From NCBI GenBank assembly GCA_020722705.1, contig DYKI01000018.1, forward strand, positions 1-47,423: a stretch of DNA of 47,423 nucleotides, read 5' to 3'. The position numbers and the translations under genes are program-made. The notes beneath the pieces were generated by a model, which saw only the letters and a list, made by a program, of their open reading frames with translations, made no database searches and had not been told where the DNA came from. This DNA is from Chthonomonas calidirosea. GTDB lineage: Bacteria > Armatimonadota > Chthonomonadetes > Chthonomonadales > CAJBBX01. Positions 1 to 9,697 of this stretch are shown here, piece by piece. Numbering within the stretch: the stretch's first letter is position 1; each line of letters begins with the position of its first letter.

Positions 1-1660
<1,660 letters not shown>

Positions 1661-1723
1661 GGGCTGAGAGCTGAGAGCTGAGGGCTGAGGGCTGAGAGCT
1701 GAGGGCTGTGGGCTGAGGGCTGA
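1661..1723. repeat. Heptanucleotide tandem repeat (GGGCTGA/GAGCTGA), nine units
   Basis: Nine consecutive 7-base units of the form G(G/A)GCTGA start directly after the proS stop codon; one unit ends in T instead of A. No reading frame with coding character runs through it. It is a low-complexity insertion or slippage product between proS and the next gene. Confidence 0.85.
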
Positions 1724-1736
1724 AGCCGCCATTCTC

Positions 1737-1760
1737 CCCTCCCCCTTGACGGGGGGAGGG
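1737..1760. terminator. GC stem-loop between proS and the nuclease gene
   Basis: CCCTCCCCC (1737-1745) pairs perfectly with GGGGGAGGG (1752-1760) around the loop TTGACG. The following bases (TCAGGGTGGGGGTGAGGG) extend a purine-rich tract. There is no T run on either strand, so it is not a textbook intrinsic terminator. It may instead be one copy of a dispersed C-rich/G-rich hairpin repeat of the kind common in such genomes. Its place 77 bases after proS would suit an mRNA 3-prime end. Confidence 0.45.
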
Positions 1761-1808
1761 TCAGGGTGGGGGTGAGGGTCGAGAAGCTGAAGAAAGCGAG
1801 GAGTGACG

Positions 1809-3098
1809 ATGTTCCGGTTCATCCATGCCTCGGATCTGCATCTGGGAGCGCCGTTCGAGGGCATCCGTGTAGAGTCGCCTGAGATCGCCGAAGCGCTGTC
1901 GCGCTCGACCTACGAGGCGTTGGCCTCCATTGTGTGTCTGGCCAGGGACGAGGGCGCTGCCTTTGTGGTTCTGGCCGGCGACCTGTGCAACCAAGCCGAC
2001 GGCAACCTGCAGGCCCATCTCGCTCTTCGCGGGGCTGCCCGCGAGCTTCGCGATGCGGGCATCCCGCTGCTCATGGTTCATGGCAATCATGATTATCTCG
2101 CTCCAGGCAGACCTGACCTCGACTGGCCCGACAACTGCACCGTTTTCGGCCCACGTACCGGGGAGGGCGAGGCTCCCGCCGAGCCGGCCATCGTCCGCTT
2201 CCAGGGGCAGGACATCGCCTCGGTATTCGGCCTCAGCTATGCTCGACGCGACGAGACCGCGAACTTAGCGAAGCGCTACCCGAAGCCGCCCGAAGGGCTC
2301 TTCTCGGTGGGACTGCTTCATGCGGCATGCGGGCCGGTATCGGGCCATGCCTCATACGCTCCGTGCACCGTGGACGACCTCATCGCACAGGGCTACGACT
2401 ACTGGGCGCTCGGACATGTCCACAAACACTCCATCCTCCGCACATCGGGGCCAACCATCGCATACTCGGGCAACCCGCAGGGCCTCAATCCCAACGAGAC
2501 GGGGCCGCGCGGATGCCTGCTGGTCACGGTGGACGACAGCAGGTCGGCGTCTGTCGAGTTCAGGGAAACCGACGCCGTGCGGTGGCATATCGAGGATGTT
2601 GACATCGGCTCCATGTCGCGCGAACAGGACCTGCTTGACGCCTTGGAGGCCAGGCTCGACACCCTGTCGCGAGAAGGACGGACGTCGCTCGTCAGGTTCC
2701 GCCTCGTGGGCAGGGGGCCGCTTTACAAACTGCAGGCCGACAGTTCGGCTCTCATCGAGACGCGGGATCACCTGCGCGATCGAGCGCGTTCCATGTCGGG
2801 GCCGGTGTGGACAGAGAGCATTCAGGTGCGCACCGAGCCCGATCTGGACCTTGACGCCAGACGAGCGTCCGAGGACCTTCTGGGCGACTTCCTGCGCATC
2901 GCTGACGAGCTGCACGGCTCCGATGAGCGCATTGCGGAACTGGCTGAGATGCTTGCCCAACCGCTCACGAGTTCGGCCGCACAGGCACTGCGCGACGTGG
3001 GCTTGACATCGAGGTGGGTGACGCCGGAGAAGGTCCGCGAGTGGCTCAAGCAGGCCGAGTGGATGGGCGCCGATCGCCTGGTCCGGGCGGAGGAGTGA
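1809..3098 (+). CDS. SbcD-like DNA repair exonuclease (YhaO family metallophosphoesterase)
   Basis: Probable nuclease subunit of an SbcCD/YhaON-type complex that trims or cleaves DNA ends and hairpins in the cytoplasm. The calcineurin-like phosphoesterase signatures appear in order: FIHASDLHLG (residues 4-13), LAGDLC (about 56), VHGNHDY (about 89) and ALGHVHKH (about 200). Together these supply the Asp, His and Asn ligands of the two-metal centre. After about residue 270 comes the capping region that contacts the partner ATPase. ATG 1809 is chosen over the in-frame GTG at 1803 because AGGAG (1799-1803) sits 5 nt upstream; length is 429 residues. The stop lies one base before the ATG of the SbcC-like partner, indicating translational coupling. 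Residues 118-127 (GEGEAPAEPA) come from an interspersed repeat inserted in frame. Confidence 0.9.
   Translation: MFRFIHASDLHLGAPFEGIRVESPEIAEALSRSTYEALASIVCLARDEGAAFVVLAGDLCNQADGNLQAHLALRGAARELRDAGIPLLMVHGNHDYLAPGRPDLDWPDNCTVFGPRTGEGEAPAEPAIVRFQGQDIASVFGLSYARRDETANLAKRYPKPPEGLFSVGLLHAACGPVSGHASYAPCTVDDLIAQGYDYWALGHVHKHSILRTSGPTIAYSGNPQGLNPNETGPRGCLLVTVDDSRSASVEFRETDAVRWHIEDVDIGSMSREQDLLDALEARLDTLSREGRTSLVRFRLVGRGPLYKLQADSSALIETRDHLRDRARSMSGPVWTESIQVRTEPDLDLDARRASEDLLGDFLRIADELHGSDERIAELAEMLAQPLTSSAAQALRDVGLTSRWVTPEKVREWLKQAEWMGADRLVRAEE
2161..2186 (+). repeat. 26-nt interspersed repeat, copy A, inside the sbcD-like gene
   Basis: Begins GGGAGGGCGAGGCTCCCGCC and ends GAGCCG. An identical 26-base copy lies at 7255-7280 in an intergenic gap. 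GGGAG and CTCCC within it can form a small hairpin. Here it is read in frame as part of GEGEAPAEP, so the host protein tolerates it as a surface loop after the GNHD motif region. Confidence 0.85.
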
Positions 3099-3099
3099 C

Positions 3100-5946
3100 A
3101 TGCGTTTTCTGAGCTTCCACGTTGACGGGTTCGGCATACTCCACGATACCGGCATTGATGCGCTCTCGCCGGGCCTGACGGTGATCCTCGGCGACAACGG
3201 CGCAGGGAAGAGCACCCTGCTTGAGTTCGTTCGAGCGCTCCTGTTCGGGTTCCGCGATGGTCGCACGGGCCGACCGAAGTATGAGCCGTTGCGCGGAGGA
3301 CTGCACGGCGGCAGGGCCGATGTCGAGATGGCCGACGGCCACCGTTACCGGATCGCGCGAGGCCCGGGCGGGGCGCTCGGGCTTGAAACCGTGGTTTCGC
3401 AATCCGACGGCGCGCCGGATCGCGTTCTCGCGTCGCTGTTGGGCGGAGCCACGCGCGACGTTTTCGAGAACGTGTTTGCCTTCAGCCTGTCCGAGCTGCA
3501 GGAAGTCGGCACGCTCGATCAGGAAGCCGTCAAGGCGCGCCTGTACGCGGCTGGAGCCGGAACCGGCGCTCGATCGCTGCCCAAGGTGCGAGATACCCTC
3601 GATAAAGAAGCCAGGGGGCTCTATGCAGTGCGGTCGTCATCGGCGCGGCTGGTGAAGCTTGCGGCCGATATCCGGGCGCTGCGCGAGCGGCAGGCCGCTC
3701 TTGGCAATGCAGCCGAACGCTATGCATTGCTGCAGCAAGACAGGGAGCGACTCGCCGAGCAGCTCGCGTCCGCAGACCGTGAGGAAGCCGCTGCCAGATC
3801 CGATCTCGCTGCTCGACAGGCGCTCCTCGATGCTTGGCCCGACTGGAGCAGGCTCGTTGAGGCCCATCGTTCCGTTGCGGCCTATGGTCAAGTTCGACCC
3901 GTGCCCGATGGGGCCGAGGAAAGGCTCAAGGCCGCCCACCAGACACTGCAGGAGCGTACTGCGAACGCTAAGGGCGCCGCCGACCGATTGGCTCGATCGA
4001 ACCAGCAAGTCATGGAGGCCCTCACCCGGCTGGGTTCGGATTGGACAGAGGACCGCGTGGGGCACTTCGATGCCGGCACGGCTACCGAGCAGACAATAGC
4101 GTCAATGGCTCAGGGACTCGCCGAAGCGGCCAGAGGCGTGGACAAGGCCGAGGCTGGCCGCTCCCACGCGGAGGAGGCCCTGAAGCAAGCTGCATCGGCT
4201 CGTGAGGCGCTTGAGGCGGAAGAGCAGCGCCGCTGGCCGACGCCGCCACGGGCGATGGACTCCATCGAATCGGACATCGGTACGTTGAGGGAAGCCCGCG
4301 CCGCTGCGACGCGACTCGCCGAGGAGCGGGCCGGGCGGGCGACCATTGAGGCGCGTCGTCAGGGCGCCGAGGACGACCTGAAGCGTCTGAGGGTCGCCCC
4401 CGAGCCGGTCGCCCAGACCGCACACATACCGCTGTTCCTGGCCATCGGCCTCCTCGCAGGCTCCGCCGCGCTCGTTTCGTTCAGTCCGGTCGCGTCGGGC
4501 GCTCTCTTTGCGCTGTTCATCGTGGCAGCCGCCGTGGCCATCAGGCTCCATCGGAAAGCCCGTTCCATCGTGCGCGCACAGCGCCGCGATGAGATCCGTG
4601 AGGCGGAAGGCCGTCTAAAGGACGTCGAAGACAAACTTGCTGCGGCCGACGAGAGCATTGCGAAACAGAGGACCGTCCTGAACCGGCTTGGCGCGCTTCT
4701 CGGGTTGCAGAGCGTGGATGGCGCGGCCGACCTCGAGCCGGTCGAGGAGCGGCTGACGGCCGAGCGAGACAGCGCCCGGGCCTTCGCGGAGTTCGGCGAA
4801 CGACTGCGGGGGGCGCGCAAGAATGAGGCAGCGGCAGCCGATGCGCGGGATGCGGCCCAGGCCGCTCTCGACGCGCAGGTGGCCGCGCGCAGCCGGGCCG
4901 AACGGGACTGGGTTGCCTGGCTGGAGGAGCATGGCATGCCGCCGGCGCTTCGGCCTGAAGGGGCGCTCCAGTTCATCGAGCAGGTCCGCGCCGCGCAGAG
5001 CCTCATCGAGGAGCGCAACCGTCGAATGGCCGAGCTCAAGGATGCCGAAGCGTCGGTCGCGCTTGCCCGCGAGGCCCTGAACGCCGTGATCGCCGAATCG
5101 GGCGACGACAGCGAGGAGGCGTTTCTGCAGCACGTTGCGAGGTGGCGCTCGCTGCAAGAGGCCGTTCGGGCTGAAGCTGGCATCCGCGATCGCCTGGTTG
5201 CCCGGGCCGGGTCCGAGGCGAAGTACGCCGAGCTGGAGGCTGCGCTGTCGGGCTCCGACGCCGAGGCGCTGACCGCCGGCGTCCAGGAGGCGCAAGGGGT
5301 CTACGCGAGAGCGCGCGAGCATGCCGATGCGTTGCGCACGCGCGACGGCGAGATCGGCGCCGAGATGCGCTCCCTGGAGGCTTCCGTCGAAACCGAGGCC
5401 GTGGCTCGCGAGCTTGCCGAGAAAGTAAGCATGGCCGAGGAGGCGCTCGAACAGTGGGCGGTGCGCCGACTGTGCATCCACCTGCTCGACGAGGCCCGTC
5501 TGAAGTTCGAACGCGAGCGCCAGCCCGCCGTCATCCGCAACGCCGGCGACCGCCTGCGCGCGGTGACCGATGGGACCTACACCCGCCTGATCAGGCGTCT
5601 CGACGGCGCCGAGATCGAAGCCGAGCACAAGTCGGGCGATACCCGCAGCCGTCCGGCATGGAACCGCGGACTCCTCGAGCAGATATACCTCTGTCTGCGG
5701 CTGGGCTACATCGAGGACTACGCGAGTGGGGCAGAGCCTCTGCCGATCGTGATGGACGACGTCCTGGCGAACTTCGATCCGGATCACGCCGCCCGTACCG
5801 CCCGCATGCTGGTCGAGTTCGCCGAGAAGAGGCAGGTCATCTACCTGACATGCCATCCGGAGACCGTCGCACACTTCCGCAGCTTCGCAGGATCGGCCTC
5901 GGGCTTCTACACGATCGAGGACGGCAACATCGCTCCCGGAGCCTGA
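3100..5946 (+). CDS. SbcC-like coiled-coil ATPase with mid-protein membrane hairpin (YhaN type)
   Basis: ATPase partner of the preceding nuclease (948 residues). The N-terminal ABC half has Walker A GDNGAGKST at residues 31-39. Long heptad-rich, Ala/Glu/Arg-rich coiled-coil arms follow. Two adjacent hydrophobic segments at about residues 443-481 (IPLFLAIGLLAG..., then ALFALFIVAAAVAI) interrupt the coil. The C-terminal half has the signature-like region NRGLLEQIYLCLRLG, then the Walker B and D-loop region LPIVMDDVLANFDPDHA at about 880-896 and an H-loop CHPET. Membrane segments in the middle of the coil are known for YhaN and distinguish it from SbcC and Rad50. ATG 3100 follows the partner stop by one base, with GGAGGAG just upstream. 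Confidence 0.88.
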   Translation: MRFLSFHVDGFGILHDTGIDALSPGLTVILGDNGAGKSTLLEFVRALLFGFRDGRTGRPKYEPLRGGLHGGRADVEMADGHRYRIARGPGGALGLETVVSQSDGAPDRVLASLLGGATRDVFENVFAFSLSELQEVGTLDQEAVKARLYAAGAGTGARSLPKVRDTLDKEARGLYAVRSSSARLVKLAADIRALRERQAALGNAAERYALLQQDRERLAEQLASADREEAAARSDLAARQALLDAWPDWSRLVEAHRSVAAYGQVRPVPDGAEERLKAAHQTLQERTANAKGAADRLARSNQQVMEALTRLGSDWTEDRVGHFDAGTATEQTIASMAQGLAEAARGVDKAEAGRSHAEEALKQAASAREALEAEEQRRWPTPPRAMDSIESDIGTLREARAAATRLAEERAGRATIEARRQGAEDDLKRLRVAPEPVAQTAHIPLFLAIGLLAGSAALVSFSPVASGALFALFIVAAAVAIRLHRKARSIVRAQRRDEIREAEGRLKDVEDKLAAADESIAKQRTVLNRLGALLGLQSVDGAADLEPVEERLTAERDSARAFAEFGERLRGARKNEAAAADARDAAQAALDAQVAARSRAERDWVAWLEEHGMPPALRPEGALQFIEQVRAAQSLIEERNRRMAELKDAEASVALAREALNAVIAESGDDSEEAFLQHVARWRSLQEAVRAEAGIRDRLVARAGSEAKYAELEAALSGSDAEALTAGVQEAQGVYARAREHADALRTRDGEIGAEMRSLEASVETEAVARELAEKVSMAEEALEQWAVRRLCIHLLDEARLKFERERQPAVIRNAGDRLRAVTDGTYTRLIRRLDGAEIEAEHKSGDTRSRPAWNRGLLEQIYLCLRLGYIEDYASGAEPLPIVMDDVLANFDPDHAARTARMLVEFAEKRQVIYLTCHPETVAHFRSFAGSASGFYTIEDGNIAPGA

Positions 5947-6009
5947 TCCGGGGCAAGCCAGTGAAGCGCCGGCGGCGGTCAGGACAGTCAGAGTGAGGAG
6001 GTTCGGTCC

Positions 6010-7248
6010 ATGATATCTTCCGGAGCGTTCGGGCGCGCCGCCGATTTCCTCGGCCTTAAGCGTAGCGTTGTGGGTCTTCTCGGCATGGTCGTGCTGGTTG
6101 GGATGGGCGAGCACATGGCCGAGCAGTTCCTGCCCCTCTATCTGGTCTCACTCGGCGGCGGATACCTGTCGGTCGGCTTCCTCAACGGCATGGACAACCT
6201 TCTCGGGGCTCTCTACGCGTTTCCGGGCGGCTACATCGCCGACCGGATCGGCGCCAAGCGTGCCCTGCTCGTGTTCAACCTGGTCTCCATGGCCGGGTTC
6301 GCCATCGTGATCCTCGTCCCTTCCTGGCCCGTCGTGCTGGCCGCAGCCGCGCTGTTCCTATCATGGACCGCCATATCGCTTCCCGCGACCATGGGCCTGG
6401 TGGCCCGGGCGCTTCCCGGCAACAAGAGGGCCATGGGCGTCTCGGTGCATTCGCTCGTGCGACGCGTGCCCATGGCTCTCGGCCCGGTAATCGGCGGTGC
6501 GTTCATCGGCGCTTTCGGAGTCGAGCGAGGCGTCCGCCTGGCGTTCGTCGGGGCGCTCGCCATGTCCATCGTGGCCGCGATCATGCAGCAGCGGCTCATT
6601 GAAGACGACCGTCCCGCCTCCGCGGCATCTCGGGCCGAGGCCAATCCGCTGCGGCTGTGGCAGTTCATGAGCCCCCAGTTGCGCAGCCTGCTGGCCGCCG
6701 ACATCCTCGTGCGCTTCTGCGAGCAGATACCCTATGCCTTCGTCGTCATCTGGGCCGTTGGAACTGCCGACCGGCCAGGCCCGGTCAGTGCAGTCCAGTT
6801 TGGCCTGCTGCGATCCGTCGAGATGGCGACGGCCATTGCCGTCTATGTGCCGGTCGCCTGGCTTGCCGATCGGGGGCGCAAGAAGCCCTTCGTCGTCATG
6901 ACCTTCATCTTCTTCACGCTGTTTCCGCTGGCGCTGCTCCATGCCCGATCGTTCTGGCCTCTCGTCGGGGCATTCGTTCTGCGCGGGCTTAAGGAGTTCG
7001 GCGAGCCGACGCGCAAGGCGCTCATCATGGACCTTGCGCCCGACGACCGCAAAGCCGGCATGTTCGGGCTCTACTACCTCACTCGCGATGTGATCGTGTC
7101 ACTGGCCGCGTTCGGCGGCGCCGTGCTGTGGAGCCGAAGCCCCGCCCTGAACCTCTACGCCGCCTTCGCTTTTGGCGCTCTCGGGACCCTCTGGTTCGCC
7201 CTCCGGGGCTCCGACCTGCCGGCGGCACCGGCGGGGGCGGCGGAATGA
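6010..7248 (+). CDS. Major facilitator superfamily transporter
   Basis: A 412-residue integral membrane protein with about twelve hydrophobic segments in two halves. The MFS motif A is visible between TM2 and TM3 as GYIADRIGAKRAL (about residues 74-86), with a weaker second copy WLADRGRKK in the second half. This topology fits a proton-coupled drug or small-metabolite exporter or a sugar-type permease; the substrate cannot be told. ATG 6010 is preceded by GAGGAGG about 9 nt upstream. The gene lies 63 bases after the YhaN-like ATPase on the same strand, but nothing ties their roles together. Confidence 0.88.
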   Translation: MISSGAFGRAADFLGLKRSVVGLLGMVVLVGMGEHMAEQFLPLYLVSLGGGYLSVGFLNGMDNLLGALYAFPGGYIADRIGAKRALLVFNLVSMAGFAIVILVPSWPVVLAAAALFLSWTAISLPATMGLVARALPGNKRAMGVSVHSLVRRVPMALGPVIGGAFIGAFGVERGVRLAFVGALAMSIVAAIMQQRLIEDDRPASAASRAEANPLRLWQFMSPQLRSLLAADILVRFCEQIPYAFVVIWAVGTADRPGPVSAVQFGLLRSVEMATAIAVYVPVAWLADRGRKKPFVVMTFIFFTLFPLALLHARSFWPLVGAFVLRGLKEFGEPTRKALIMDLAPDDRKAGMFGLYYLTRDVIVSLAAFGGAVLWSRSPALNLYAAFAFGALGTLWFALRGSDLPAAPAGAAE

Positions 7249-7254
7249 TGCGAT

Positions 7255-7280
7255 GGGAGGGCGAGGCTCCCGCCGAGCCG
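7255..7280 (+). repeat. 26-nt interspersed repeat, copy B, intergenic
   Basis: Identical over 26 bases to the copy inside the sbcD-like gene at 2161-2186. It lies six bases after the MFS stop codon and 22 bases before the DinB-fold start, in the normal extragenic position for such elements. Confidence 0.85.
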
Positions 7281-7302
7281 CGCTAGCAATGGAGCATGTC
7301 CA

Positions 7303-8052
7303 ATGCCAATGACCCCGGCGCCCATGCCGGCAACGCGCCAAATCGTCGTCAACGCCCTTCGCCGCACCGGCGACGCCATCGCCGATAACGTGGCTCGCTT
7401 CCCCGCCGATCGGTGGCAGGACTTCCCTGTGCGCGGGATGGGCAGCCTGCGGGACGTCCTGCAGCACCTGATCGAATGCGAGGACAGGTGGCTCGAGAGC
7501 ATCGGCGTCGAGCCCGACGATCGGCTGCCGCCCCACGATTTCGCCGCCATCGCGTCAGCCACCGAGATGGCGGCGCTTTTCGCGTCGTCCCGCGCCCACC
7601 TGATCGCCGTCGTCGAGCGTCTGCCTGAAGCGTGGTTCCACGCGCCATCACCCGCGCGGCACTACGGCCACCAGGACACCGGCGCCGACCTGCTCCACTG
7701 CGCCGCCGAGCACACCAGCTACCACGATGGACAGATTCAGATGCTGGAGACGGCGTTGCCAAAGCGGGTCGTGTGGCTACAGCATCAAGATGCCGACTCG
7801 CTCACGCCGTTCGACGCTCGCGTCCAGGATCTGTTGCGCGCATACGGGCTTGATCTGACCGATGTGGACACGACCCACGCCAACAAGCGAGGCGACGGCC
7901 CTGAGCGCGCCGAGGAGTTCGTTCGCGCCGTCGCAGAGGAGTTCGAGCTTGTGAGGGTGGACGAGACCTTTGGGCCGACGGGTCGTATCCAAGGAGGTAA
8001 TGCCGCGTTCGGGATGTCGCCCGAGCGGACGCGGTTACGCGGTAAAGAGTGA
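7303..8052 (+). CDS. DinB-superfamily protein with C-terminal extension
   Basis: A 249-residue protein. Residues 10-150 look like a DinB/YfiT four-helix bundle, a fold that usually binds a divalent metal through three His and is found in thiol-dependent transferases and stress proteins. Visible candidates for the metal site are the His in VLQHLIECEDRW (about residue 50) and the pair in EHTSYHDGQIQML (about 138-142). The last 90 or so residues (from about 160) form a hydrophilic extension that I do not recognise. ATG 7303 is supported by GGAG at 7291-7294 with 8 nt spacing. It is transcribed toward the convergent mcrC gene; the 169 bases between them show no clear terminator. Confidence 0.72.
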   Translation: MPMTPAPMPATRQIVVNALRRTGDAIADNVARFPADRWQDFPVRGMGSLRDVLQHLIECEDRWLESIGVEPDDRLPPHDFAAIASATEMAALFASSRAHLIAVVERLPEAWFHAPSPARHYGHQDTGADLLHCAAEHTSYHDGQIQMLETALPKRVVWLQHQDADSLTPFDARVQDLLRAYGLDLTDVDTTHANKRGDGPERAEEFVRAVAEEFELVRVDETFGPTGRIQGGNAAFGMSPERTRLRGKE

Positions 8053-8221
8053 CAAGCCCGTTACGGCCTAAACCGGGGCGGCCAGCACGAGATTGTGCGC
8101 AGGGCCTGGGTGTGCCGAGCAATCCCTGCCATCGCGTCTCTTAGGTCCGGTGCACACCAGCGCGCGTGATATCTCGAGCCGCGAGCGTAGCTGCCTGGCA
8201 ACTGAATACACGAAAGCCGCT

Positions 8222-9697
8222 TCACCGAGGCTGCAGCGACGCCATAAGCTCGTCGGCAGCGCGACCCAGCCTGCTGGGTTCGAGGGGCAGCGCATACAAG
8301 ACGAGGCGCACGCGGCGGCGGCCGGCCGGCACGCTGGCGGCATGCCAGGTGCGGCCCTGATCCACCAGTGTCTTCCAGAGGTCTGTTGGGCACGGGTAGG
8401 CAAGGACAAGTGATACGCTCGGGGTATCGGGCAGGTTGCCATAGGCGAGAACCTGAAGGATATCCGCTCGATGGTGCTCACGAACAATGTCATCCAGATT
8501 GTGCCATCGCGTCCCACTGAGCTCTGTCCAGTGCTGCTTGTACTTCGCATCCAGGATGACAGTCTCGTTCTCGCGCTGCCAGACCACGTCCGGCTTCAGC
8601 GAGCGCTGTGAGCCTACATATGGTGGATCCCAAGACAACGGAACGGTGGTCTGTTGCCTGCGAGCAACCAGCAGGCGGCCCCCGAAGGTGTGTGCAAGGC
8701 GCGCCGCGACCGTCTCGACCCATGTCTCCCAGAACTGGTCCATGGACATACGCCACGGAAGCCCCCGTAGCTCGCTCAGTCCGGCCATACCGCGCTCCTC
8801 GATTGTCCACTCCATGGCCTCTACTGCGTCGGCAACGACCGTGCTAGACATCGGCGCGTGCAGCCAGCCCGTCAGTTGGCGGGCGGTCGGACATCGGGCG
8901 GGCACGTGCTCAACCTTCCGCCGTAACTCCACACACCAACGCAGCACCTGAGCGGCAACCGACCCAGCCTTGGCCACCGCCTCCAAACTTGCCTGTTGGC
9001 GGGCGAGCACATAGTGCAGCGCGCCAAGGAGGTCGTGGTCGGTACCGAGCTCCACATACCGACACGGAACGCGGTCGGGACGTCCCCTGGCCAGGTGGTC
9101 AACCGCGTACCGTGTCCACAGAGGTCGTCCGCGAGGAGCAGGCAGTATGTCCTCGACCAGATCGAAGCGACGTGTTAGGGTCCGAAGAAGCGCCTCGACG
9201 CGCGCCAGAACCGCAGTGGCAATGACCCATGGGGGTACGTCCCGATCCGATTTCGGCAATAACGGCATGCGCAGGATTGTCGGAGCCACACGCCAACCCG
9301 TCGCTGCCAACGGGGGCCCTACGCCACTCCATCCAAACCGCGGCTCGACGACAACGCCACGGTCGTAGTGCTTGGTACATGGGCAGACCAACGGAACTGC
9401 GCCGACGGTTGCGCCGGACGTGAAGAGAACGGTGACTGCTTCGCCCGTGTACTGAGGTTCGGCCCGAATCTCGAGCAGATCGAGCGCCTCACGGTTGGCC
9501 TGTACGAACTGATGGGCCAAGCGCGCATGCTGGGGTCCAGCTCCACGTTCGTGCGGCATCCGCAAGAGCTGAGCTACCGAGCACTCGCGAGTGGTGCTGT
9601 CTACGAGCCGCACAACGGTGCTCAGGCGCTGTGCGGGCGCGGGCAAGACCCCATACCACTGCCGCCGGGAGCGGCTGCGACGGGTCGCTGGCATCAC
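8222..9697 (-). CDS. mcrC: McrC-like subunit of McrBC type IV restriction system
   Basis: Endonuclease subunit of an McrBC system, which cuts DNA carrying modified cytosines when driven by the McrB NTPase. The C-terminal third has a PD-(D/E)xK nuclease core: LKPDVVW followed by VILDAKYK at about residues 370-392, preceded by the conserved helix QFWETWVETVAARL. The N-terminal 250 residues resemble the McrB-binding region of McrC proteins. The start may be GTG 9697 (GTGA overlap of 4 bp with the mcrB stop) or the next codon, ATG 9694 (TGATG overlap of 1 bp); neither has a strong ribosome site, consistent with coupling to mcrB. Length is 491 residues from GTG. It ends facing the DinB-fold gene. 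Confidence 0.9.
   Translation of the reverse strand: MMPATRRSRSRRQWYGVLPAPAQRLSTVVRLVDSTTRECSVAQLLRMPHERGAGPQHARLAHQFVQANREALDLLEIRAEPQYTGEAVTVLFTSGATVGAVPLVCPCTKHYDRGVVVEPRFGWSGVGPPLAATGWRVAPTILRMPLLPKSDRDVPPWVIATAVLARVEALLRTLTRRFDLVEDILPAPRGRPLWTRYAVDHLARGRPDRVPCRYVELGTDHDLLGALHYVLARQQASLEAVAKAGSVAAQVLRWCVELRRKVEHVPARCPTARQLTGWLHAPMSSTVVADAVEAMEWTIEERGMAGLSELRGLPWRMSMDQFWETWVETVAARLAHTFGGRLLVARRQQTTVPLSWDPPYVGSQRSLKPDVVWQRENETVILDAKYKQHWTELSGTRWHNLDDIVREHHRADILQVLAYGNLPDTPSVSLVLAYPCPTDLWKTLVDQGRTWHAASVPAGRRRVRLVLYALPLEPSRLGRAADELMASLQPR

Noticed and set aside
1661..1723. CRISPR-like array behind proS
   Set aside because: The units are contiguous 7-mers without spacers, and no cas genes are present.
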